Positions 7,761 to 16,655 of a stretch of 64,000 nucleotides of DNA are shown in pieces (position 1 is the stretch's first letter; every line of letters starts with the position of its first letter). Both the position numbers and the translations under genes were made by a program. Source of the stretch: an uncultured bacterium (lineage in GTDB: Bacteria; CSSED10-310; CALFER01). The notes under the pieces were generated by a model. It was given only the letters and a program-made list of their open reading frames with translations. It did no database searches and had not been told where the DNA came from. Where the stretch lies: assembly GCA_937951895.1 (NCBI GenBank), contig CALFER010000020.1:130805-194804 (forward strand). Reading direction: 5' to 3'.

Positions 7761-9147
7761 CGAGTCCGAGCAGGTCGAGCAGTTTTTCCCGTTCGGAGCG
7801 GGCATCCGGTTTCTTCTTGTCCGCCTGTGCCCGGGTCTTGTTCTCCACGGGCTTCTCAACCGGCTTCGCTATCGGCTTCTCAGGAGGCTTCTCGACCGGT
7901 GTCACGGCAGGTCGCGGCGCTGGTTTCACGGGCGGTTTCGGTGCCGGTTTCGGGACCGGTGGCTGAACCGGAGGCTTCTGAGGCGGTTTCGGGACCGGTT
8001 TCACGGGAGGTTTTTGTTCCGGCTTCGGGGCCGGTTTTACCGGAGGCTTCGGTTCCGGTCTCGGAACACTCGTCGGTTCCTGGGTCCGCACCGGCGGCTG
8101 TCCCGGAGATCCCGCGGGGCGTGCAGCCGGACGTGCGGGAGGAACGGTCTGTTTCTGTTGAGGGGCAGGAGACGTACCGGGAGTGGTTGGCCGCGGAGGC
8201 GCAGGGCGAAGCCGCGGCCCCGCCTGTCTCGGAGGAACAGCACCTGGAGGAGGTGTCAAACGGTGGGAGGGAGCCTGCGGTGGGGGCGTATCGGGGGATC
8301 TGGCGCTGAGAATCTCGTCGAGTTCACGCTTCAGAGCGTCCGCGGTATGATCGGTGTCCTCGAGAATCATCTCCGAGGGATCGATCGTCGCCTTGACCTC
8401 AACCGGGGCGGTCTTTGCCGGCTCGGGCACCCGCGATCTGACCGGTGGCGCATTCCCCGCGGGCGGCGCCGGTTGCCTCGAGTCTCCCCGGGAAGCCGCG
8501 CCTTTGCCTCCTGTCATCTTGCGAACATATTCCTGATAGTGTTTTTCACGCTGCCGCGTCAATTGCCGTTCGCGGCTCTTCAGTTTCTGCTGGTACGCGG
8601 TCGTTCGTTTCAGATGCGCCTTTCGCATGCGGCTCACGAGATATGCGATGAAGATCGGAGACGGGATGACAATGCAGATCAGCACGATCCGCATGATGTC
8701 GTTGAAACTGGTATAGGTTTCAACGGAATACAGCGTGTCAGCGTTTTCCGGAAGACGAATTTTCGGTGCTCCGGTCGGAAAGACCTCGATGTAGTACTCG
8801 ACCTTTTCCCTGCCGTGAAACCGCTCGTCAATCTCCGTTTCGTATTGCTTGGTCATGGGATTGTAGCCCATGGGTGTTGAATTGAAATCGAGACGTCCGG
8901 CTTCACGGAAATGCAGAAATACCTGGTCTCCCTCACGAGTGGACACGATCCGGACACCGAGGCGGATCGGCGTATCCACAAGCACTTTCTCGACGGGCGT
9001 GAACTCAATTTCCACTTTTGGCCGGGGCGGCATCTGGGGCGGTGTGGATTCAAGGGTGTAATCGGGTGGTGTTTCTGCGGGAGATTCCTGACCGGCAGCG
9101 AATCCAATGATGCACAAAACGAAGATCAAACAAAGCAGTTGTCGCAT
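7750..9147 (-). CDS. Membrane-anchored protein with Pro/Lys-rich cytoplasmic tail
   Basis: 465 residues, no family recognised. Residues 1-19 are a signal peptide, 20-150 an extracytoplasmic beta-rich domain (VEIEFTPVEKVLVDTPIRL, MTKQYETEIDERFHGREKVEYYIEVFP), and 155-178 a transmembrane helix followed by a basic stop-transfer segment (SRMRKAHLKR). A coiled-coil-prone stretch to about 215 leads into a low-complexity tail of PKPPVKP-type repeats (about 330-440) ending in an acidic-hydrophobic LLDLLGLDDL. The extracytoplasmic fold resembles carbohydrate-binding or fibronectin-like modules. First gene of the operon with the radical SAM, NAT-fold and DUF4416 genes; a TTGACA promoter precedes it. 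Confidence 0.7.
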   Translation of the reverse strand: MRQLLCLIFVLCIIGFAAGQESPAETPPDYTLESTPPQMPPRPKVEIEFTPVEKVLVDTPIRLGVRIVSTREGDQVFLHFREAGRLDFNSTPMGYNPMTKQYETEIDERFHGREKVEYYIEVFPTGAPKIRLPENADTLYSVETYTSFNDIMRIVLICIVIPSPIFIAYLVSRMRKAHLKRTTAYQQKLKSRERQLTRQREKHYQEYVRKMTGGKGAASRGDSRQPAPPAGNAPPVRSRVPEPAKTAPVEVKATIDPSEMILEDTDHTADALKRELDEILSARSPDTPPPQAPSHRLTPPPGAVPPRQAGPRLRPAPPRPTTPGTSPAPQQKQTVPPARPAARPAGSPGQPPVRTQEPTSVPRPEPKPPVKPAPKPEQKPPVKPVPKPPQKPPVQPPVPKPAPKPPVKPAPRPAVTPVEKPPEKPIAKPVEKPVENKTRAQADKKKPDARSEREKLLDLLGLDDL

Positions 9148-9183
9148 TCTTCCTGATTCTCCCGATCAGCGGTCGTTCAGATC

Positions 9184-9212
9184 ATTTTTTCAGAAAGGGC
9201 CCGACGTGTCAA
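9184..9212 (-). promoter_or_regulatory. Sigma70-type promoter for the 9.1-5.0 kb operon
   Basis: Minus strand: perfect TTGACA (9212-9207), 17-base spacer, AAAAAT (9189-9184), about 36 bases before the ATG at 9147. The -10 matches the consensus at four of six positions. Confidence 0.5.
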
Positions 9213-9281
9213 TAGGCCAATCCGGTGTGCGCTCGTTGAAAAGAGATGCCAAAGCGTGTACAAGCGAACAGGGATCAATCG

Positions 9282-10490
9282 ATGACTGCGGAACATGCAC
9301 ACACCGGGAACACCTTTCGAATCGCCATGGTCGCAGCCTGTCCCTTCCCCGCCGCCTTCGCATCGTCGGGCCTGATCCGGGAACTGTCGATCGAACTGGC
9401 ACGCCGGGGCCACGAGGTGCATCTGGTCACCTATCATCTCGGCATGACCGGCTTCGATACGAACGGTATCGTCATCCATCGGATTCCGCACGTGCCGTTT
9501 TACCGGAAAAAATGCTCCGGCCTGTCGTTCGGAAAACCGGTTCTCGATCTGCTGCTCACCGGCAAACTGCTCCAGGTCATCCGCACTCACGCTATCGATC
9601 TGATCCATGCGCACAACTACGAAGCGCCCGCCGCCGCGCTGCTGCCCCGTCCTCTCCACCGCATTCCGATCGTGTATCACGCCCACAACACGCTCCGGCA
9701 TGAACTCCCTGCCTATTTTTCTTCTGCCATCGCGCGGTCGATCGCCCGACACGCCGGCCGCCTTCTCGATCTCACCATTCCACGCGCAATGGATCACATC
9801 ATCACCCTTTCAGACCCTCAGACGGAGTATCTGAAGCAATGCGGAGTGGATCCCGAGCGGATCAGTCTGATCGAACCGGCCATCGACGCTTCCGCGTTCC
9901 AGGGAGGCGACGGCAGGCGTGTTCGCCGATCGCTCGGGCTGGAACGCGAGCCTTTGCTGATCTATACGGGAGGACTCCAACCATACCAGAACTGCCATGC
10001 CCTCATCGAGTTGCTCGTCGCACTCCTCCCCCTGGTTCCATCCGCCGTCATGATTGTTCTCGCACGCAGTTCCCGAGCGGATCTGGAGCAGTACGCCCTC
10101 CGGAGAGGCGTGCTCGACCACATTCGCTTCGTGCATCCCGGCAGTCTGTCCGAGGAACGCGACTATCTGGCGGCGGCGGACATTGCCGTGCTTCCGAGAC
10201 TCCACTGCATCGGTTTTCCGGTCAAACTGCTGAATTATCTCGCGGCCGCGCGCCCGGTCGTCTGCTTCGAAGGAATCATGGACGACGCGGCCGACTGGCC
10301 GGGCCTCCATCCCGTAAAAGCGGGTGATCTGCCCCGGATGGCCCGGACCGTCCGGGATCTGCTCGAACACCCCGCTCGCGCTCTCGGTGAAGCAGAACTC
10401 GGTCGACAGATGATCGGCCGGCGGTTTTCATGGACCGATAAGATTGACGCGATCGAAGCGATCTACCGGCGTCTGTGCGCGGCCGGCTGA
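9282..10490 (+). CDS. Glycosyltransferase family 4
   Basis: 402 residues with two Rossmann domains of the GT-B fold. The N-terminal acceptor domain starts FRIAMVAACPFPAAFASSG and has RGHEVHLVTYHLG and the LIHAHNYEAP segment typical of GT4 enzymes. The C-terminal donor domain has LIYTGGLQPYQNCHALIEL and the FVHPGSLSEERDYLAAADIAVLPR region, where the usual E-x7-E becomes CIGFPVKLLNYLAAARPVV. It likely transfers a sugar to a surface polysaccharide or lipid carrier. The start at 9282 has CAGGGA upstream; an in-frame ATG at 9246 lacks spacing. Divergent from the 9147 operon and convergent with the nucleotide-sugar genes. Confidence 0.85.
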   Translation: MTAEHAHTGNTFRIAMVAACPFPAAFASSGLIRELSIELARRGHEVHLVTYHLGMTGFDTNGIVIHRIPHVPFYRKKCSGLSFGKPVLDLLLTGKLLQVIRTHAIDLIHAHNYEAPAAALLPRPLHRIPIVYHAHNTLRHELPAYFSSAIARSIARHAGRLLDLTIPRAMDHIITLSDPQTEYLKQCGVDPERISLIEPAIDASAFQGGDGRRVRRSLGLEREPLLIYTGGLQPYQNCHALIELLVALLPLVPSAVMIVLARSSRADLEQYALRRGVLDHIRFVHPGSLSEERDYLAAADIAVLPRLHCIGFPVKLLNYLAAARPVVCFEGIMDDAADWPGLHPVKAGDLPRMARTVRDLLEHPARALGEAELGRQMIGRRFSWTDKIDAIEAIYRRLCAAG

Positions 10491-10502
10491 CCCGCCTCCC
10501 GT

Positions 10503-11480
10503 TCATTCACCCGGACGAGCCCGCCAGTGTTCCAGGATTTCTTCCAGGGCTGTTTCGATCGGCCGGCGGGGGGCCCAGCCGGTCACGCGGTGCAGCCGTT
10601 CATACGAACCGCACAACATGGGGATATCCGCGGGCCGGAACTTGTCCGGATCGATCCGTATCTCGATCGGCCGGCGGCTCCGGGATCGGAAGAACTCGAG
10701 AATGCCGTCGATGCGGAGGGTTTTCCCCGAGCACACGTTGTATATGCCGCGGTGTTCGCCGAGGCGCAGCGCGAGCACGTAGGCGTCCATCGTATCCCGA
10801 ACATCGGTGAAGTCCCGATATGACTGCAGATTCCCGACACGGATCACCGGCTCCATCTCACCCCGCTCGATCCGCGCCACCTGCCGGGCAAAATCCGACG
10901 TGACGAAACTCGGATGCTGCCCCGCCCCGATGTGATTGAACGGCCGGACAAACACGATCCTCCCCTTGAGGTGGTTGGACATCTGAAGCGCGGCAATCTC
11001 CTGACACAGCTTGCTCGCCGCATACGGACTCCTCGGATCCGCCTGTCGCTCCTCCCGGATCGGCTGTTCGGCTTCCGGCACCAGGCCGTAGACTTCACCG
11101 GAGCCCACAACGAGGACATCCGCGGGGACTCCGACGGTCTTCAGCGCGGCGAGCAGATTGACGGTTCCGATCAGATTCACCTTGTAAGTCAGGCTTTCCC
11201 CTTCCCAGGAATGCTTCACGTTGGCAATGCCCGCAAGATGATAGACCTCGGACGGCATCTCCGATTCGACGATCTGTGCCAACCCCGTCGGCGTGGTCAG
11301 ATCCATCCGGTGCAACGCGATCGATCCGGCCAGAGATTCCAGTTCGGACGGCAGTGAAACGGCTTTGTCCAGGATGACGACCCGAGCGCCTTCGGCGACC
11401 AGTCGCATGACCAGATACCGGCCGGCAAAACCGCAACCTCCGGTCACCACGACCGTTTTCAATCCGGTTGATTCAACCAA
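10503..11480 (-). CDS. NAD-dependent sugar-nucleotide reductase/epimerase (RMD-like SDR)
   Basis: 325-residue extended short-chain dehydrogenase. NAD(P) motif VTGGCGFAGRYL, catalytic Ser/Thr region VVGSGEVYGLV and Tyr/Lys pair PYAASKLCQE. It directly follows the GDP-mannose dehydratase-like gene and resembles GDP-6-deoxy-4-keto-mannose reductase (RMD), so GDP-D-rhamnose or a C4 epimer is the inferred product. The start is a TTG at 11480 immediately after the previous stop, with GGGAG about 9 bases upstream; a second TTG at 11462 is possible. Last gene of the rfbB-rfbD-gmd-reductase operon. Confidence 0.78.
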   Translation of the reverse strand: MVESTGLKTVVVTGGCGFAGRYLVMRLVAEGARVVILDKAVSLPSELESLAGSIALHRMDLTTPTGLAQIVESEMPSEVYHLAGIANVKHSWEGESLTYKVNLIGTVNLLAALKTVGVPADVLVVGSGEVYGLVPEAEQPIREERQADPRSPYAASKLCQEIAALQMSNHLKGRIVFVRPFNHIGAGQHPSFVTSDFARQVARIERGEMEPVIRVGNLQSYRDFTDVRDTMDAYVLALRLGEHRGIYNVCSGKTLRIDGILEFFRSRSRRPIEIRIDPDKFRPADIPMLCGSYERLHRVTGWAPRRPIETALEEILEHWRARPGE

Positions 11481-12440
11481 TCAGATGCGCTCCCGCCAGT
11501 ATTCCAGTATATCCCGAAGGGTTTGTTCAAACGGAATGGTCGGCTCCCATCCGGTCGCCGCCGTGAATTTCGCATGATCACCCAGCAGAATCGGAACGTC
11601 GGATGGTCTGAGGCGAGCGGGATCCTCCCGAACATCGATGCGGACGGTGGACATGTCGAGGAGCATCCGGAGGACCTCCGTGATCGTCCAGCAGGTTCCG
11701 GAACAGATGTTGTACACGTCACCGGGTTCGCATTTGCCGTCGAGCGACAGCCAGTAGGCGCGGACCATGTCCCGAACGTCGGTAAAATCACGTTTGGCCT
11801 CGAGATTCCCGACGCGGATCACGGGTTCACTCAGATTGCGCTCAATCCGGACGATCTGTTTGGCAAAATCCGAACAGACGAAGACATCGCCCCGGCGGGG
11901 TCCGGTGTGATTGAATCCGCGTGTCCGGATCACCTTCAGGCCGTAGCTCATGAAGTACTGGTATCCGAGATAATCCTGGCCGACCTTGCTGACGGCATAC
12001 GGAGACAGCGGGCGGAGTGGATTCGATTCGCGGATCGGGGTCTCGTCGGGATATACCATCCCGTATTCCTCGCTTGAACAGGCTATCTGAATCCAGGGAC
12101 TCAGTTTCAACTCCCGAAGCGCTTCGAAGATGTTGATCTGGCCGACAATGTTCGTTCCGACCGTTTCGGAAGGCGCGTTCCAGGACGATGGCACGAAACT
12201 CTGTGCCGCAAGGTGAAAAATACGATCGGGTCGGACTTTGTCGAGCAGGCGAGATACGCAGGCGGCGTCCCTGAGATCGCATTCCATGATCGTCATTCTG
12301 TGACGATTGTGATCGATGTTCTCGGTGCGGCTGCGCCAGCGGTAGATCCCGAACAACTCGACGCCGGGATGCTCCCGCAGAATGTAATCCGCCAGGTGAC
12401 TGCCCACAAAACCGGTAACGCCGGTGATCAGAACTCTCAT
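11481..12440 (-). CDS. gmd: GDP-mannose 4,6-dehydratase-like SDR enzyme
   Basis: 319 residues. NAD(P) motif LITGVTGFVGSHLAD, the R-S-R-T-E-N-I loop in IYRWRSRTENIDH, the FHLAAQSFVPSSW motif, the catalytic SSEEYG and PYAVSKVGQDYLG, and the RGFNHTGPRRGDVFVCSDFAKQI segment are those of the GDP-mannose 4,6-dehydratase / GDP-sugar SDR group. Members make GDP-4-keto-6-deoxymannose from GDP-mannose. The ATG at 12440 overlaps the rfbD stop by 4 bases (ATGA). The neighbour downstream would reduce the 4-keto product. It could instead be a second reductase, because the two SDR groups are close; the order and pairing favour dehydratase. Confidence 0.72.
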   Translation of the reverse strand: MRVLITGVTGFVGSHLADYILREHPGVELFGIYRWRSRTENIDHNRHRMTIMECDLRDAACVSRLLDKVRPDRIFHLAAQSFVPSSWNAPSETVGTNIVGQINIFEALRELKLSPWIQIACSSEEYGMVYPDETPIRESNPLRPLSPYAVSKVGQDYLGYQYFMSYGLKVIRTRGFNHTGPRRGDVFVCSDFAKQIVRIERNLSEPVIRVGNLEAKRDFTDVRDMVRAYWLSLDGKCEPGDVYNICSGTCWTITEVLRMLLDMSTVRIDVREDPARLRPSDVPILLGDHAKFTAATGWEPTIPFEQTLRDILEYWRERI

Positions 12441-13309
12441 TCGATGCTCTCCTTCCCGGGATGAATGCGCTGCTTCGCATCCAGAAACCGATCGACGGCA
12501 TCCTTCCACGGGGGCATGGGTTTTCCGAGAATCCCGTCGCGCAGAACCGGCGACAGAACGGAATATGCCGGCCGAGGCGCCGGACGGGGAAACTCGGCTG
12601 TTGGTATGGGATGAACGGGAATGTCGATGCGCTGACGATCCAGCGCGTACACGGCCAGATCATACCAGGTCGCCACTCCGGAATTCGTCACGTTCACGAT
12701 TCCCGAGACATCCCGAAGAATCAACTCGCACGTCGCCCGCGCCAGGTCGGTCGACGAGGTCGGGCTCCCGGTCTGATCCCGCACGATTCTCAGTTCGGGC
12801 TGCTTCCGGGCCAACCGGATGATCGTATCGATGAAATTCGGTCCGTTGACACCGAACAGCCAGGCGGTGCGGATGATGAGATGCCGGTCGGGGAGCACCG
12901 ATACGACACGCTGTTCCCCTTCATATTTGCTCTTTCCATATACAGACAGCGGATTCGCGGGATCGGTTTCGCGGTAGGGAACCGTCGCTGTGCCGTCGAA
13001 GATGTAATCCGACGAGAAATAGATCATGCGGGCACCGATCGTCCCGCAGGCCAGCGCCACATTTTCCGCACCATCCCGATTGACCCGGAACGCCGTTTCG
13101 TGTTCGGTCTCACAGGCATCGACCCGTGCAAACGCCGCGGCATGCACGACCAGATCGGGTCGTAATCCCCCGATGACCTCGTGAGCCGCCACGCGATCCG
13201 TGATGTCGAAGTCATCGATATCGACGCCGGTGACATCCCCGCAGGCGGGAAGAGCAACCATCAGATCCTTTCCCAGCATACCCCGGGCACCGGTGACAAG
13301 AATTTTCAT
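12437..13309 (-). CDS. rfbD: dTDP-4-dehydrorhamnose reductase
   Basis: 290 residues starting MKILVTGARGMLGKDLM. Diagnostic blocks include VDIDDFDITD, VVHAAAFARVDACETE, YFSSDYIFDGTATVPYRETD, the catalytic YGKSKYEGEQ, and RTAWLFGVNGPNF. The enzyme reduces dTDP-4-keto-L-rhamnose to dTDP-L-rhamnose with NAD(P)H. The ATG at 13309 shares one base with the rfbB stop. rfbA and rfbC are not in the window, so the rhamnose pathway must be completed elsewhere, or the 3,5-epimerase is absent. Confidence 0.9.
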   Translation of the reverse strand: MKILVTGARGMLGKDLMVALPACGDVTGVDIDDFDITDRVAAHEVIGGLRPDLVVHAAAFARVDACETEHETAFRVNRDGAENVALACGTIGARMIYFSSDYIFDGTATVPYRETDPANPLSVYGKSKYEGEQRVVSVLPDRHLIIRTAWLFGVNGPNFIDTIIRLARKQPELRIVRDQTGSPTSSTDLARATCELILRDVSGIVNVTNSGVATWYDLAVYALDRQRIDIPVHPIPTAEFPRPAPRPAYSVLSPVLRDGILGKPMPPWKDAVDRFLDAKQRIHPGKESIE

Positions 13310-14337
13310 CAGGATTTCATCCCCTGCGAGTCCTGATACCAGGTCTTGTAATAGGCTTCGAATTCCTCTTTGCGGCCCTTGAGTTTCCGCCACCAGTCCG
13401 GATGATCCCGATACCAGCGAATCGTTGCATCGAGACCTTCGTCGAAATCGTGACGGGGTTTCCATCCGAGCGCCTCGATCCGGCCGCAGTCGATCGAATA
13501 CCTCCGATCATGCCCCGGGCGGTCCCGGACGTAGGTGATCATCGAGCGGGGTTTTTCGAGGACATCGAGAATCCGGTGGGTGATATAGATGTTCGGGCGT
13601 TCGTTTCCCCCGCCGATATTGTAGATTCCGCCGATCTGTCCATTCCGGAGCAGGAAATCGAGCGCTTCGCAGTGATCCAGCACATAGAGCCAATCGCGCA
13701 CATTCAATCCGTCGCCGTAGACCGGCAGGTTTTTTCCCTCGATTGCATTGGTGACAAACAGCGGAATCAGCTTTTCCGGATACTGATACGGTCCGTAATT
13801 GTTCGACGCCCGAGTGATGATCGCCGGGAAACCGTATGTCGTGACGTATGATGAAACGAGCAGCTCGCCACCGGCCTTCGAAGCCGAATAAGGGCTCGAT
13901 GGATGGACCGGATCGGTCTCACAAAACGACCCCTCGTCGATCGACCCGTACACCTCATCCGTCGAAATCTGGATAAACCGTCTGACGCCGATGCGGCGGG
14001 ATGCTTCGAGCAGGACGTGGACGCCGAGAACATCGGTGCGGATGAAGCCGGAAGGATCCAGAATCGATCGATCCACATGCGTCTCGGCCGCAAAATTGAA
14101 CACAAAATCAATCCCGCCGGACATCGCGGTATCAACGGCTTCCGGATCCGCGATATCCCCTTTGACGAACCGGTACCGGGGATCGGTTGCGACATCGAGC
14201 AGATTGTCCGGATTGCCGGCGTAGGTCAGTTTATCGAGATTGATGACCGAGCAATCGGAGCGGGTCTGCAACAGGAACCGGATGAAATTGGAGCCGATGA
14301 ACCCGGCGCCACCTGTGATGAGATATCGGTCAGTCAT
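13309..14337 (-). CDS. rfbB: dTDP-glucose 4,6-dehydratase
   Basis: 342 residues, standard for RfbB. The NAD motif is LITGGAGFIGSNFIRFLL. The family blocks VFNFAAETHVDRSI, QISTDEVYGSIDEGSF, the catalytic SPYSASKAGGELL and RASNNYGPYQYPEKLIPLFVTNA are all intact. It converts dTDP-glucose to dTDP-4-keto-6-deoxyglucose. First gene of the nucleotide-sugar operon, behind a near-consensus promoter at 14397-14425 that shares its -35 region with a divergent promoter. Confidence 0.95.
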   Translation of the reverse strand: MTDRYLITGGAGFIGSNFIRFLLQTRSDCSVINLDKLTYAGNPDNLLDVATDPRYRFVKGDIADPEAVDTAMSGGIDFVFNFAAETHVDRSILDPSGFIRTDVLGVHVLLEASRRIGVRRFIQISTDEVYGSIDEGSFCETDPVHPSSPYSASKAGGELLVSSYVTTYGFPAIITRASNNYGPYQYPEKLIPLFVTNAIEGKNLPVYGDGLNVRDWLYVLDHCEALDFLLRNGQIGGIYNIGGGNERPNIYITHRILDVLEKPRSMITYVRDRPGHDRRYSIDCGRIEALGWKPRHDFDEGLDATIRWYRDHPDWWRKLKGRKEEFEAYYKTWYQDSQGMKS

Positions 14338-14396
14338 ACGAAAATACTCCCGGAGTCGATTGGGCGGAAACGGCGAGTCTCCCGCGGGAATCCTGC

Positions 14397-14425
14397 ATTT
14401 TATGTAGCAACTTTGATGTTGTCAA
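14397..14425 (-). promoter_or_regulatory. Near-consensus promoter for the rfbB operon
   Basis: Minus strand: TTGACA (14425-14420), 17-base spacer, TAAAAT (14402-14397), 60 bases before the rfbB ATG. Eleven of twelve consensus positions match. Confidence 0.75.
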
Positions 14426-14447
14426 CGCGAACGTACCGCTCTAAGAT
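14419..14447 (+). promoter_or_regulatory. Divergent promoter for the beta-barrel gene, overlapping the rfbB promoter
   Basis: Plus strand: TTGTCA (14419-14424), 17-base spacer, TAAGAT (14442-14447), 34 bases before the ATG at 14481. The two -35 hexamers lie on the same bases of opposite strands, so the promoters probably compete for polymerase. Confidence 0.5.
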
Positions 14448-14480
14448 AGCGACCGGACACGAAATGAAACGGAGGCATCC

Positions 14481-15245
14481 ATGAATCGCTTGAACAATCA
14501 TCGCTCGAATCCGACACCCCGGCTCCGCTTGGCTCTCGCAGCATCGCTCTGCCTGGCAGGTGCACTCCTGTCCCCCTGCGGGACTTCCGCGCTTTCGATC
14601 TCCGACCCCACATCACTCCCATTCGCCAACACACTCGGTCTCGGAGTCGACTTCACGATCGACTCCAGAAAACTCGACGACGTCGGAACCGTCGGCACCT
14701 ATGAACTGATGGCCAAAGTGCATTATTCCCTGATGGACGAAGTCGGGCTCTACGTCAAGGGCGGGCTGTTCCGCACGGAAACCTACAGCGGGAAAACATC
14801 CGATTTCGGCCCGGCTTTCGCGATCGGCGTCAAGGGCTATTTCATCGACTGGGAAAATCCCGATCTGCGTGTCGGAGCCGACATTCAGGTGATGTTCGGG
14901 AAAGCCGATCACTCATCCGACAGCCGGGCCCTGGGACGCAGCACGGACGAAGAAATTTCGTGGATAGAATATGCCATCACACCGGTCGTTTCCTGGCTGG
15001 CCTACGATCCGCTCGTCCTGTACACCGGCCTGCAGCTCACGCAGGTGAAAACGGATTACGACATCGATACTTACAACTGGCTGACCGGAACGACCATCAG
15101 GCAATCTTTCGATTCCAACGAAGACCAGATGCTGGGACTCTTCTGGGGCGTCACCTACAATGTGATGGATACCTTTCAGATCTTCGGGGAAATGCGTGCC
15201 CTGTCCGAAATCAGCGGCTCATTCGGCATGAATTTCCATTTCTGA
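14481..15245 (+). CDS. Outer-membrane beta-barrel protein
   Basis: 254 residues. A long signal peptide (residues 1-38, hydrophobic LRLALAASLCLAGALLS) is followed by alternating polar/hydrophobic strands such as LGLGVDFTIDSR, YELMAKVHYSLM, VGLYVKGGLF, FAIGVKGYFI and LGLFWGVTYNVM. It ends in the aromatic FGMNFHF, a C-terminal Phe as recognised by the Bam complex. The size suggests an 8-12-stranded OmpA/OmpW-like porin or adhesin; no specific family is recognised. GGAGG lies 6 bases before the ATG. It is divergent from rfbB and convergent with mnmE. Confidence 0.8.
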   Translation: MNRLNNHRSNPTPRLRLALAASLCLAGALLSPCGTSALSISDPTSLPFANTLGLGVDFTIDSRKLDDVGTVGTYELMAKVHYSLMDEVGLYVKGGLFRTETYSGKTSDFGPAFAIGVKGYFIDWENPDLRVGADIQVMFGKADHSSDSRALGRSTDEEISWIEYAITPVVSWLAYDPLVLYTGLQLTQVKTDYDIDTYNWLTGTTIRQSFDSNEDQMLGLFWGVTYNVMDTFQIFGEMRALSEISGSFGMNFHF

Positions 15246-15254
15246 TCCGCGTCG

Positions 15255-16655
15255 TCATTTCCCGATACAGAATGCATCGAAAATCGTTCCGAGGACATCC
15301 GGCGGGGCGTGGTCGCCGAGGATCTCACCGATACGGTCACATGCGGAACGAATCGCCGGCACAATGCATTCCGGCGCAACCCCTTCAGTAACAGCTCGGA
15401 TCGCCTCATCCAGATCATTCCGGCAGATCCCCAGTGCGGTCCGGATCCGCGTCGTGAGCGCCAGGCCTGCCCCCGCCTCGGCATCACCCCCTGTCGCCTT
15501 CCGGCGGATCTCCTCCCTGAGCCGATCGATGCCGTCCCCCCGCAGCGCGGACACGCCGATCACCACGCACTCCGGAAACATCTCCGCGATCACGCGCGGG
15601 GACGATTCTGCGGATACGCCCGCGAGATCCAGTTTGTTGCAGACGACGATGATCGGCGTCCGGCCGATGAAGCGGGTGAGGGGTTCGAGACTTTCATCGA
15701 AAGGACGTGTCAGGTCGATGACGGCCAGAATGAGATCCGCGGCGTCGAGATGCCGCAGGGTCCTTCGGATACCTTCGGTCTCGGCCGCCGAATCCGTCGA
15801 ACGGAACCCGGCGGTATCGACGAGAGTGATATCCAGCGAACGTCCCCCCAGAACGATCTCGATGGCGTCACGCGTCGTTCCGGGTTCGTCGGTCACGATC
15901 GCACGCTCGGCACCGGCCAGCCGGTTGAACAGTCGCGACTTGCCCGCATTCACGGTCCCGGCGATCACCACCCGCATGCCTCGACCCGCACGCTCGGCAC
16001 GATCACCGGCCGATTCGATCGCGATCACCTCGTCCAGAGCCCTCCGAAGCGTCTCCGTCGTCGTTTCGATCGGAATCGACGCTTCTTCTTCGGGAAAATC
16101 CAGGTCGAGTTCCAGTCCGGCGATGGCGTGAATCAAATCCCGGCGGATACGGGTGAGGGGTTCCGAGAGGCCTCCGGCGAGGATCGCGAGAGCTGCCCTG
16201 CGTTCGGCATCCGACGCGGCGGCGCTCAGGAGCGCCACCGACTCGGCCTGACTCAGGTCGATCCGGCCAGTGGCGAAAGCCCGCCGGGTAAACTCCCCCG
16301 GCCCCGCCTGCCGAGCGCCCGCATCGAAACACGCCCGCAGAACGGCCTCGGCCACAACGGGCGATCCATGACAGATCACCTCGATCATATCCTCACCGGT
16401 GTACGATCTGGGTGCCTGATAGAACACCGCCGTCACCTCATCGATGGGCTCGAGAGTGACGGGATCATGAACATCCCCCAGAAACACGCGCCAGGGCGTG
16501 AAGGGGCGGCCGGAACGCGGTGACAGGATCCGGGAGGCGATGTCGCGCACGCCGTTTCCCGTCAGGCGGATAACGGCCAGCGCGCCTTTTCCCGGTGCTG
16601 TGGCGATGGCGGCGATGGGATCCGATGATCCGATCGCATCGGGTTCAATGGTCAT
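15255..16655 (-). CDS. mnmE: tRNA uridine-5-carboxymethylaminomethyl(34) GTPase MnmE
   Basis: 466 residues, the family's usual size. N-terminal formyl-THF-binding domain (DPIAAIATAPGKGALAVIRLTG, PRSYTGEDMIEVICHGS), helical domain and an inserted G domain with Walker A GTVNAGKSRLFN, switch DEPGTTRDAIE, DTAGFR and NKLD. The C-terminal CIGK carries the catalytic Cys. With MnmG it modifies wobble U34 of tRNAs. The start at 16655 lies 11 bases inside jag; the longer frame to 16799 would overlap jag by 155 bases and is rejected. Confidence 0.95.
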   Translation of the reverse strand: MTIEPDAIGSSDPIAAIATAPGKGALAVIRLTGNGVRDIASRILSPRSGRPFTPWRVFLGDVHDPVTLEPIDEVTAVFYQAPRSYTGEDMIEVICHGSPVVAEAVLRACFDAGARQAGPGEFTRRAFATGRIDLSQAESVALLSAAASDAERRAALAILAGGLSEPLTRIRRDLIHAIAGLELDLDFPEEEASIPIETTTETLRRALDEVIAIESAGDRAERAGRGMRVVIAGTVNAGKSRLFNRLAGAERAIVTDEPGTTRDAIEIVLGGRSLDITLVDTAGFRSTDSAAETEGIRRTLRHLDAADLILAVIDLTRPFDESLEPLTRFIGRTPIIVVCNKLDLAGVSAESSPRVIAEMFPECVVIGVSALRGDGIDRLREEIRRKATGGDAEAGAGLALTTRIRTALGICRNDLDEAIRAVTEGVAPECIVPAIRSACDRIGEILGDHAPPDVLGTIFDAFCIGK

